Source of the DNA: Nitrospirae bacterium GWC2_42_7
GTDB taxonomy: Bacteria; Nitrospirota; Thermodesulfovibrionia; Thermodesulfovibrionales; UBA6898
Direction: 5' to 3'
DNA length: 6,028 bases
Assembly: GCA_001803645.1 (NCBI GenBank)
Contig: MHDW01000095.1
Span: forward strand, 1-6,028
The first letter of the stretch is position 1. Each line of letters starts with the position of its first letter. A model generated the notes under the pieces. It had not been told where the DNA came from and did not search any database. It saw only the letters and a list, made by a program, of their open reading frames with translations. This document shows positions 1-5,460 of the stretch, piece by piece. Made by a program: the position numbers and the translations under genes.

Positions 1-204
1 TTCAAATAATTGTGTTCTGTTCCGGTAGTGCATCCCCGCATCTGTTATTATTGCTGAGATGTTGTTTCTCTGGATAGTGTCAATAGCTTTTTCGACATTT
101 GGGGCCTTATGGACATCATACCCGTCCTCTGAAAGCACCTCACAAAAAGCACTGGCAGAGTCCGGCTTGTCATCAACAATTAATATTTTTTTCTCTTTAT
201 ACAT
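1..204 (-). CDS. Response regulator receiver domain, N-terminal part (cut by left window edge)
   Basis: The 68 visible codons form the first half of a CheY-like receiver domain. The first beta strand reads KILIVDD, giving the acidic pocket Asp11-Asp12, and the predicted phospho-acceptor is Asp55 in IITDAGM. Most receivers have a Pro after this Met (DxxMP); here it is His, and the usual following Gly is missing, so the loop after the phosphorylation site is atypical. The later Thr/Ser and Lys switch residues lie outside the window, as does any output domain. It could therefore be a single-domain regulator, a sigma-54 regulator or something else. The ATG at 204-202 shares its A with the TGA stop of the upstream 39-aa ORF (TGATG), and there is no strong independent Shine-Dalgarno, so translation is probably coupled. 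The family call is secure; the output function is unknown. Confidence 0.88.
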   Translation of the reverse strand, partial: MYKEKKILIVDDKPDSASAFCEVLSEDGYDVHKAPNVEKAIDTIQRNNISAIITDAGMHYRNRTQLFE

Positions 205-323
205 CAATGAATAGTTACTTGCTTTTGGGTTTCTTCTTTGGACAGAGCTTTAACGCTGCCATTCCCAACGGACAGTATGAACAGTTCCCGTTGCAATTCA
301 CGACAAACCTCTTTCTCAAACAT
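204..323 (-). CDS. Unrecognised 39-aa small protein, coupled on both sides
   Basis: This short ORF starts at the ATG at 323-321, which overlaps the TGA stop of the dehydratase by one base. It ends at a TGA whose A is the first base of the receiver gene's ATG. It fills the space between these two genes exactly, with TGATG at both junctions, which is the main evidence that it is translated. The protein begins MFEKEVCRELQREL and ends EETQKQVTIH. It is charged and probably largely helical, with one Cys, no membrane segment and no signal peptide. I recognise no family. It could be a small partner or regulator of the receiver protein, or simply a coupling ORF that carries ribosomes to the next gene. 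Chance is possible for a 40-codon ORF, but two exact 1-nt overlaps make it less likely. Confidence 0.6.
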   Translation of the reverse strand: MFEKEVCRELQRELFILSVGNGSVKALSKEETQKQVTIH

Positions 324-2425
324 CAGCTTGATCGCGGACCCATGTCATTAAAATAGCTGTATTCTTTCCTGGCTTCAGGCACTGGCCGTCCGTTTCTGAA
401 ATTAGGCACTATTTTATGTATTATTGCTTCCACTTCATCAACAGCATAATTCAAAACAGCGTGTTCCAGTTCTGAAATGTACTGACTAATGAGCGCCAGA
501 GGCGGGATCTCAGGAATTGCTATCATAAGCTTGTTATGAAACGTAGGGATGCTTTTTTCTGTTTTATCAAACAGTTCTTCATACAGTTTTTCGCCGGGCC
601 TTAAGCCCGTAAATTTGATCTGGATTTCCTTGTGGGGAATAAATCCTGAAAGCCGAATGAAGTTCTCCGCAAAATCAGCTATTTTTATAGGTTTCCCCAT
701 ATCAAGGACAAAAAGCTCCCCGCCTTCCCCAGCGGCAGCTGCGATCAGTACCAACTGGACTGCCTCGGGAATAAGCATAAAAAATCTTTCTATCTCAGGA
801 TGTGTTACTGTTAACGGCCCGCCGTTCTTTAATTGTTCTTTAAAGATAGGGACAACGCTCCCGTTACTTCCCAGCACGTTGCCGAACCTGACTGTGCTGA
901 ATCTTGTCCTGGAATAATTATTCATATTGATGGTCAGGAATTCAGCAATGCGTTTTGTTGCTCCCATAATGCTCGTTGGATTTACCGCCTTGTCGGTCGA
1001 GACGAGCACAAAGCTTTCTGCGCCGTATTTCGAAGCAGTATCGATAATATTTATTGTGCCGAATATATTGTTCTTTACTGCTTCTATGGGACTGGTTTCC
1101 ATAAGCGGTACATGCTTGTAGGCAGCGGCGTGAAAGACAACCTCCGGCTTATGTTTTGAGAACAGGCGGTCTAAAGCGGACCGGTCCTGTATATCTACAA
1201 TGATCGAGGACAGCTGCACCCCGTTACCCGCATTCCGCAGCTCTATATCAACCTCATACAGGGTGTTTTCGTATCTGTCTATAAGCAGGAGATGGGAAGG
1301 CTTATACTTGATTATCTGCCTGCAGAGCTCTGACCCGATCGAACCTCCGGCGCCCGTTATAATTACTGATTTGCCTTTTATAAAATTCATTACAGATGTA
1401 TTGTCGGATTTAACAGATTCTCTCTGCAGGAGATCTTCGAGTGAAATAGGTTTCATATGCGTGATCCCATACTGTTTGCTGATAAATGACAGCATTTTAT
1501 CCTCAGCAATATGTCCAAGCTTAATAAGTTTGGCCCCAAGTCTTCCTCCCTCATTTTCCTGAAGCGCAAGCGCTTCCTGTATGTTTTCCTCTGTCACCAG
1601 ATTGGCATCCAGCAAGCGTTGGCCGAATTTTGCCCCGACCATGACATTCCCATCAAGCATATCATTTATCTCCGGCAGCTTCTTGATCGGAATATTAAAT
1701 GGCTTGCACAGATCATAGACCTCCTTTATGGTCCGGTGCATATCGTTGGATACGGAGATAAGGATCTCATCAGGTTTGTGGGTCTTCACGATCTCGGGTA
1801 TCATCTTGCAGTTGCCCAGAATGGGTACGCCATGTATGGTAAGCCCTATGCTCTGCACATCATCGATAAACCCGATCGGCTGATACATGTATTTGTTACT
1901 GCTCTTCATTTCACGGACTATCATCTCCCCTGCATCACTGGCGCCGACAATCAGTATCTTTTTTCGGAAAGGGTCCAAAAACATATATTCCCTGAATACC
2001 CTTATAAATAGCCTGTTGCCGCCTGATAGGATCATGCTGAGCATCCAGTCGAGAATATATATTGACTTGGGATAACCTGCATCGCCGATCAGATAGTGAA
2101 CGATAAACATAAAGACTATACTTCCGGCGGTTGTTGATTTTATGATCTTCACCAGATCACTTGTGCTTGCGTAACGGAACAACCCCTTATAGAGACCGTC
2201 CCTTAGAAAAAAAGCAAAACGCAATAAAAGAAGTAAAGGCAGATAGGTGAAGTATATTCTTAAAATGTCAGAGGTAAGCACTGCATCAAACCTTATAACG
2301 AATGCAAGATAATTTGCGATCGCAGTTTGTGCAAGAAAAAGAAGAGTAACGAATAAATGCCGGTATTCCATAATGCATTTACTGAATTTCAGATATATGC
2401 CGGTATAGTTTATTTTTGTATTCAT
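323..2425 (-). CDS. Membrane nucleotide-sugar 4,6-dehydratase (PglF/WbpM/CapD type) with inserted MshEN-like domain
   Basis: This is a 700-aa polysaccharide biosynthesis protein, expected to convert a UDP-HexNAc (probably UDP-GlcNAc) to its 4-keto-6-deoxy form at the inner membrane. About four hydrophobic segments lie near residues 22-44, 56-76, 98-114 and 121-138. A first Rossmann-like (CoA_binding_3) domain follows at about 154-250 (ILIVGASDAGE). The catalytic extended SDR domain runs from about 352 and has the nucleotide motif TGAGGSIGSE at 357-366, STDKA at 476-480, and SIMGATKR, in which Met488 and Lys491 replace the classical YxxxK as is usual for large WbpM/PglF enzymes. RFGNVLGS and GLRPGEKLYEEL are also typical. 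The protein is longer than usual because residues about 264-326 form an extra module, described separately. The start is uncertain: the ATG at 2425 has only a weak GG-rich site, and Met19 (2371) would match family N-termini better. The exact sugar product cannot be read from the sequence. Confidence 0.93.
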   Translation of the reverse strand: MNTKINYTGIYLKFSKCIMEYRHLFVTLLFLAQTAIANYLAFVIRFDAVLTSDILRIYFTYLPLLLLLRFAFFLRDGLYKGLFRYASTSDLVKIIKSTTAGSIVFMFIVHYLIGDAGYPKSIYILDWMLSMILSGGNRLFIRVFREYMFLDPFRKKILIVGASDAGEMIVREMKSSNKYMYQPIGFIDDVQSIGLTIHGVPILGNCKMIPEIVKTHKPDEILISVSNDMHRTIKEVYDLCKPFNIPIKKLPEINDMLDGNVMVGAKFGQRLLDANLVTEENIQEALALQENEGGRLGAKLIKLGHIAEDKMLSFISKQYGITHMKPISLEDLLQRESVKSDNTSVMNFIKGKSVIITGAGGSIGSELCRQIIKYKPSHLLLIDRYENTLYEVDIELRNAGNGVQLSSIIVDIQDRSALDRLFSKHKPEVVFHAAAYKHVPLMETSPIEAVKNNIFGTINIIDTASKYGAESFVLVSTDKAVNPTSIMGATKRIAEFLTINMNNYSRTRFSTVRFGNVLGSNGSVVPIFKEQLKNGGPLTVTHPEIERFFMLIPEAVQLVLIAAAAGEGGELFVLDMGKPIKIADFAENFIRLSGFIPHKEIQIKFTGLRPGEKLYEELFDKTEKSIPTFHNKLMIAIPEIPPLALISQYISELEHAVLNYAVDEVEAIIHKIVPNFRNGRPVPEARKEYSYFNDMGPRSS
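1472..1630 (-). other. MshEN / GspE-N-like candidate c-di-GMP-binding module inside the dehydratase
   Basis: Residues 266-318 of the dehydratase consist of two 24-residue motifs separated by exactly five residues (ENEGG). Motif 1 (266-289) starts KFGQRLL and ends EALALQ. Motif 2 (295-318) starts RLGAKLIKLGHI and ends SFISKQ. This is the layout known for MshEN domains: RLGxxL, then G at position 10, a hydrophobic residue at 12, and Q at 24, twice, with a 5-residue spacer. Motif 2 is nearly canonical (Arg295-Leu296-Gly297, Gly304, Ile306, Gln318). Motif 1 is degenerate: Lys-Phe replaces Arg-Leu and Asn275 replaces the position-10 Gly. Ordinary PglF/WbpM proteins pass almost directly from the LPEI..L..G segment to the (I/V)xxEDLLxR segment that follows here. 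Homology to the GspE N-terminal family looks good; c-di-GMP binding is inferred. Confidence 0.75.
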
Positions 2426-2468
2426 CTTGCCACAGTCTTTTAAAAAAACTTAATTTGTTTTGCCTGGA

Positions 2469-3080
2469 TCAAGCAGCAGTTTTGTTCCTTTGTATATGCG
2501 ATGCCTTTAAAAGTGTCATCAAGATGAGTTTCAGGTCAGTCATCAGTGCATGGTTATCTACATATTGGGATGAAAGCCTTATTTTTTCCGGCAATACCTT
2601 GCTGATGTAAACGTCTTCGGACACTTTAGGATCACCGAGGATACTTTCTTCATTTGAATATTCCAGTGACGCAGGGTCTGTTATGCCTGGCCTTATGGTC
2701 AACAACTTTCGATAATCTGTCTCGAACAATCGTACATATTCTGTTACCTCCGGTCTTGGCCCGACAAAACTCATATCCCCCTTAAGGACGTTAAATAATT
2801 GAGGAAGTTCGTCTATCTTAAATCTTCTAAGCACCCTCCCGATGTTTGTGACACGCTTGTCGCCAACAGCGGTCAAGCGCGCTCCTTTTTTATCTGCATC
2901 TATTGTCATGGTCCTGAACTTGTAAATTAAAAAACTTTTGAAATCTTTCCCGATCCTTTCCTGCAGAAAGAATATGGGCCCTCTGCTGTCAAGTTTTATC
3001 AGTAGCGCAACAAAAGGCAATAACGGTAAAAGTACAAGCAAACCAATTGCTGATAAAACTATGTCCAGAAACCGTTTCAT
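2469..3080 (-). CDS. Small monotopic phosphoglycosyl transferase (PglC-type sugar transferase)
   Basis: This 203-aa protein belongs to the bacterial sugar transferase family (PglC/WcaJ C-terminal catalytic domain). It is predicted to transfer a sugar 1-phosphate from a UDP-sugar to undecaprenyl phosphate, the first membrane step of glycan assembly. It has the N-terminal KRFLDIVLS signature and a hydrophobic re-entrant helix at about 8-29. SRGPIFFLQERIG and YKFRTM follow, then the catalytic Asp90-Glu91 pair in FKIDELPQLFNVLKGDMSFVGPRPE, where the GPRPE is at 107-111. The length matches the minimal PglC class, not the larger WbaP/WcaJ proteins. The ATG at 3080 is chosen because AGAGG (3086-3090) lies 5 nt upstream; the in-frame GTG at 3086 overlaps that site and is unlikely. 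The gene sits between the aminotransferase and the dehydratase, which suggests its substrate is the 4-amino-6-deoxy sugar those two would make. Confidence 0.94.
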   Translation of the reverse strand: MKRFLDIVLSAIGLLVLLPLLPFVALLIKLDSRGPIFFLQERIGKDFKSFLIYKFRTMTIDADKKGARLTAVGDKRVTNIGRVLRRFKIDELPQLFNVLKGDMSFVGPRPEVTEYVRLFETDYRKLLTIRPGITDPASLEYSNEESILGDPKVSEDVYISKVLPEKIRLSSQYVDNHALMTDLKLILMTLLKASHIQRNKTAA

Positions 3081-3085
3081 ATACA

Positions 3086-3090
3086 CCTCT
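3086..3090 (-). promoter_or_regulatory. Shine-Dalgarno of the phosphoglycosyl transferase
   Basis: AGAGG on the minus strand lies 5 nt before the ATG at 3080. It decides the start in favour of this ATG over the GTG two codons upstream, which falls inside the site. Confidence 0.7.
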
Positions 3091-3175
3091 TTAACCCGCT
3101 CAAATCATGGATTTCTCAGATACGGGAAAAAAATACTTGAATGTATAAGATGTGAAGTTACAAACAATAACACAG

Positions 3176-3208
3176 TGTCAGGGAAACGCTGATCATGAAT
3201 CCCTGACA
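3176..3208 (-). repeat. Inverted repeat (hairpin) in the aminotransferase-transferase spacer
   Basis: TGTCAGGGA at 3176-3184 pairs perfectly with TCCCTGACA at 3200-3208, giving a 9-bp stem with a 15-nt loop. On the minus-strand transcript it comes right after a smaller CTTGA/TCAAG hairpin (3210-3224). No T-run follows on the minus strand, so a classic intrinsic terminator is not supported. It may be an mRNA stability or processing element, a protein-binding site, or an attenuator whose readthrough depends on the NusG paralogue. The rest of the 3081-3277 spacer shows the Shine-Dalgarno for the next gene and no convincing promoter or small gene. Confidence 0.5.
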
Positions 3209-3277
3209 ACTTGAGAATTTCAAGGATTTTTTTATCCGTATTTGAGAAATAGACAATTGGTTTATGAATAATATGGA

Positions 3278-4498
3278 TTAAGCCCTGAATTTCTGAAGCA
3301 CGTCTTCAACAGAATAAATTACCCGCCCCACTTCCTCATTGCTCATCCCGGGGTAGATCGGCAAGGAAATTATCCGCTCATAAACCGAATCAGCTGCTTT
3401 GAAATCCCTGCGGTCATAGTTGAAGGTTGTTATATAATAAGGATGTTTATGTAAAGGGATAAAATGCACTGAAGTCATGATCCCTCTTTTTCTTAATTCC
3501 TCGATAAACTGGTTCCTTCCTATGCTCAGCGCCTTAAGGTTCAGTTTCACAACATATAGATGCCATCCGCTTTCTCTGTCTGCTTTCACATAAGGGGGTT
3601 CAATGTCGTCACGTGAAGCAAAGGCTTCTGTATAAATGCCGGCGATCTCTTTTCTTCTCTCCCACATCCATTCTATTTTCCTTAATTGTGCGAGCCCCAT
3701 TGCAGCCTGTATATCCGTCATATTGTATTTGTATCCTGCGGACTCGACCTCGTAAAACCAGGAGCCTTCACCTGTGTATCTCTTCCATGCGTCTTTAGAT
3801 ATGCCGTGCAGTCTTGAAACCCTCATTTTACCGGCCCAATCATCATTTTCCGTAGTGGCCATTCCGCCTTCTCCGGTAGTAAGCGATTTTGTGGCATAAA
3901 AGCTGAAACAGGAAATATCCCCGATAGTCCCTATTTTTCTGTTTTTATACCAGGCCGGCATTGCGTGTGCTGCATCCTCGATGACCAGCAGATCATGTTT
4001 TTTCGCTATACGGCAGATCTCGTCCATGTCACAGATCTGACCCGCGAAATGGACAGGCATTATGGCCTTGGTCTTTTTGGTGATCTTCCCCTTAATGAGC
4101 TTGGGGTTGAGGTTATACGTATCTTCTTCAACATCCACAAGCACAGGTCTTGCATTGAAATAGGTGACTACTTCTGCGGTCGCTGTGAACGTAACAGTCG
4201 GAACAATGACTTCATCCCCTTCCCTGAGGCCTATAGCTTTGAGGGCAAGATGAAGACAGGCTGTGCATGAATTCATTGAAACCGCATTCTTTGAGCCGAG
4301 ATATTCCTTGAATTTATTTTCAAATTCTATTGTTTTGGGCCCCATGGTGATCCATCCGCCTCTCAGTGAGTCCAGCACCTCAGTGATCTCATCGATCGTA
4401 ATATATGGTTTGTGGAACTGTATCATGTTGTTTGAGTTTTCCTGAAATTCAGGCATTGTCCTGTTAGGTTTAAATTCAAAATTTGTATTGATTTTCAT
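3278..4498 (-). CDS. PLP-dependent sugar aminotransferase (DegT/DnrJ/EryC1/StrS family, ArnB/PseC-like)
   Basis: This 406-aa fold-type I aminotransferase is predicted to aminate the C4 keto group of a nucleotide-linked 4-keto-6-deoxy sugar, with glutamate as the usual donor. The PLP lysine is Lys204 in SFYATKSLTTGEGG, and the cofactor-contacting motif EDAAHA holds Asp175 and His178. Other family blocks are RGGWITMGPKT, EVIVPTVTFTATAEVV, MPVHFAGQ, GYKYNMTDIQAAMGLAQL and the C-terminal SLPIYPGM. The overall pattern resembles ArnB and PseC most. The 4498 ATG has a GGA 6 nt upstream. About 24 residues precede the usual family start (MIQFHKPYI, Met25), so the N-terminus is either slightly extended or the true start is internal; no better ribosome site is seen at Met15 or Met25. 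The gene follows a 203-nt structured leader after the antiterminator. Together with the PglF-like dehydratase and PglC-like transferase it fits synthesis of a UDP-4-amino-4,6-dideoxy-HexNAc. Confidence 0.94.
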   Translation of the reverse strand: MKINTNFEFKPNRTMPEFQENSNNMIQFHKPYITIDEITEVLDSLRGGWITMGPKTIEFENKFKEYLGSKNAVSMNSCTACLHLALKAIGLREGDEVIVPTVTFTATAEVVTYFNARPVLVDVEEDTYNLNPKLIKGKITKKTKAIMPVHFAGQICDMDEICRIAKKHDLLVIEDAAHAMPAWYKNRKIGTIGDISCFSFYATKSLTTGEGGMATTENDDWAGKMRVSRLHGISKDAWKRYTGEGSWFYEVESAGYKYNMTDIQAAMGLAQLRKIEWMWERRKEIAGIYTEAFASRDDIEPPYVKADRESGWHLYVVKLNLKALSIGRNQFIEELRKRGIMTSVHFIPLHKHPYYITTFNYDRRDFKAADSVYERIISLPIYPGMSNEEVGRVIYSVEDVLQKFRA

Positions 4499-4701
4499 TT
4501 CGGTTCCACTATAACGGTCTCATATTTGTTCAGTGGCAGGAAGTTCTGGTTTTACATAGCTCCGCTTTTCCGGATACAATCGGATCGGAACGTAGTAGTC
4601 AGATATACAATAAAAACAATAACTAAAAGACTTTATGATCTTTTACTGCCTCAGGCAGAAACAGATAGATAAATTTGAGTAAAAAATACCTTCATGCAAC
4701 A
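4499..4701 (-). promoter_or_regulatory. Structured leader between the antiterminator gene and the aminotransferase gene
   Basis: This 203-nt spacer holds no large gene. In transcript order it shows: a possible 19-codon ORF (4702-4643) whose ATG overlaps the antiterminator stop as TGATG; a 5-bp hairpin CTGCC-TGA-GGCAG (4658-4646); an abutting 7-bp hairpin TAAAAGA/TCTTTTA (4645-4624) followed by an interrupted T-rich stretch; a bulged stem TTCCGAT/ATCCGGAA (4590-4568); and AGCGGAGCTATG (4566-4555), loosely like the RfaH ops core (GGCGGTAGC) with one base missing. The stacked hairpins could form a weak terminator or a recognition element for the NusG paralogue encoded just upstream. I found no -24/-12 (GG-N10-GC) promoter and no convincing sigma-70 promoter here, so the downstream genes are probably read through from upstream. 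Confidence 0.4.
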
Positions 4702-5199
4702 TCAGTTTGCTTCCAGATCATCAGCGTATATCTTAACACCGATACTTCTGCCTAAAAGTTCTACATTAACCAGAAATAGGTGCTGGTCATGTCTTTCTAC
4801 AAGTGTTCCTACAGCTCCCTGCAGCGGCCCTCTTTTCACTCTAACGTTTGTTCCTTCTTTCAGTTCAGGATAGATATCAAAGTCCCTTCCGCTTTCTATC
4901 AATAACTGAAGAGAGCTTATCTCATCAGGAGAAACAGGCGTGGGATAACCGGGCTCTGCAGAAAGCAGATTTATGGCCCCTCTGGTCTTGAGAACACTGA
5001 GGAAGCTTTCGTGCCAGGGCTCAATATTTATAAAAAGATAACCCGGGAAAAGAGGGAAATCCACCCATTTTTTTCTGTCCTTCCATGCCCTCAGTTTTTT
5101 TACAGCAGGCAGAAAGGTTTTGATCTCCTTTTTAATTAATTCATTGTTTGCAACAAACTCATGTCTTGACTTTACATATAATGCATACCAGTTTTTCAT
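4702..5199 (-). CDS. NusG-paralogue transcription antiterminator (RfaH/UpxY-like)
   Basis: This 165-aa protein has an N-terminal NGN domain (about 3-100) that begins KNWYALYVKSRHE and contains FPLFPGYLFI near 48-57. A C-terminal KOW domain starts near residue 114 (KEGTNVRVKRGPLQGAVGTLVE). The size and two-domain layout match specialised NusG paralogues such as RfaH, UpxY and LoaP, which travel with RNA polymerase and suppress pausing or termination in long polysaccharide operons. Housekeeping NusG is usually somewhat longer and sits beside secE and ribosomal protein genes, neither of which is here. The start at 5199 is favoured by a GGAGG 5 nt upstream; the in-frame ATG at 5214 would place that site inside the coding region. 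It is the first gene after a sigma-54 promoter and precedes the glycan enzymes, so its likely target is its own operon. Confidence 0.93.
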   Translation of the reverse strand: MKNWYALYVKSRHEFVANNELIKKEIKTFLPAVKKLRAWKDRKKWVDFPLFPGYLFINIEPWHESFLSVLKTRGAINLLSAEPGYPTPVSPDEISSLQLLIESGRDFDIYPELKEGTNVRVKRGPLQGAVGTLVERHDQHLFLVNVELLGRSIGVKIYADDLEAN

Positions 5200-5204
5200 A
5201 TAAG

Positions 5205-5209
5205 CCTCC
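5205..5209 (-). promoter_or_regulatory. Strong Shine-Dalgarno of the NusG paralogue
   Basis: A perfect GGAGG on the minus strand lies 5 nt before the ATG at 5199. This fixes the start and rejects the in-frame ATG at 5214. Confidence 0.8.
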
Positions 5210-5228
5210 GCCATTTAACTTGATATTG

Positions 5229-5244
5229 AGCAATTTCTGTACCA
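5229..5244 (-). promoter_or_regulatory. Sigma-54 (-24/-12) promoter for the polysaccharide operon
   Basis: The minus strand reads TGGTAC-AGAAA-TTGCT, against the sigma-54 consensus TGGCAC-N5-TTGC(A/T). The only mismatch in the conserved positions is T for C. The essential GG (5243-5242) and GC (5231-5230) are exactly 10 nt apart. The predicted transcript starts near 5218, about 19 nt before the antiterminator ATG, leaving just enough leader for the GGAGG site. A sigma-54 activator gene lies immediately upstream, which makes functional pairing likely. Confidence 0.8.
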
Positions 5245-5383
5245 GTTCATTGACTGCAGTGGAATATCGTTTTTTTGCAGGACTTAAAAAGAAAAAGATA
5301 TGAAGATTTACAGGGAAATCAGAAGAGAAGCCCCAACCGGCTGCAGGGCGGTCTCTGTATATTGCATTTCTGCTTAAATAATT

Positions 5384-5460
5384 AAGACAGAGGTTTTCTG
5401 ACCTGATACGAATGGAAACAGATGTTTCTCTTAGATACACATCAAAGAAACATCTGTCTA
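5384..5460 (-). promoter_or_regulatory. Candidate enhancer (UAS) array of three palindromic boxes
   Basis: Three 14-bp boxes related to GAAACA-N2-TGTTTC are visible. Box 2 at 5415-5428 is a perfect 6+2+6 palindrome. Box 1 at 5447-5460 reads GAAACATCTGTCTA. Box 3 at 5384-5397 reads AAAACCTCTGTCTT on the minus strand and matches box 2 at 10 of 14 positions. Their centres are 32 and 31 bp apart, close to three helical turns, and lie about 235, 203 and 172 bp upstream of the predicted sigma-54 start site. This spacing is typical of upstream sites for NtrC-family activators, and the obvious candidate binder is the regulator encoded next door. Box 1 overlaps that gene's stop codon. Box 3 is the weakest. 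Confidence 0.5.
5418..5457 (-). repeat. Perfect 12-bp inverted repeat after the sigma-54 activator gene
   Basis: ACAGATGTTTCT at 5418-5429 is the reverse complement of AGAAACATCTGT at 5446-5457, with a 16-nt spacer. The stem can be extended by a G-U and an A-U pair into the stop codon of the activator gene, so it may act as that gene's terminator. Only three T's follow on the minus strand, so the intrinsic terminator signature is weak. The same repeat contains two of the three putative activator-binding boxes, and both roles are possible. Confidence 0.65.

Noticed and set aside
99..356. An 85-codon plus-strand open frame at the left end.
   Set aside because: It is antisense to the receiver gene and the coupled 39-aa ORF, and its translation shows no domain.
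549..1562. Several plus-strand open frames of 60-120 codons opposite the dehydratase gene.
   Set aside because: They are antisense to a well-supported conserved coding region and show no recognisable domains; they look like shadow frames.
3130..3165. Possible sigma-70-like elements on the minus strand (TTATTG, 17 nt, TATACA) before the phosphoglycosyl transferase gene.
   Set aside because: The -35 hexamer matches the consensus poorly, and such AT-rich pairs arise easily by chance; the gene fits readthrough from the upstream operon.
3210..3233. Plus-strand hairpin CTTGA-GAATT-TCAAG followed by seven T's, like an intrinsic terminator.
   Set aside because: The stem is only 5 bp and AT-rich, and no plus-strand gene exists that it could terminate; the neighbouring genes run the other way.
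5159..5440. A 93-codon minus-strand open frame overlapping the start of the NusG paralogue and the promoter region.
   Set aside because: It covers the enhancer and sigma-54 promoter, ends inside the antiterminator gene in another frame, has no clear ribosome site, and resembles no protein family.
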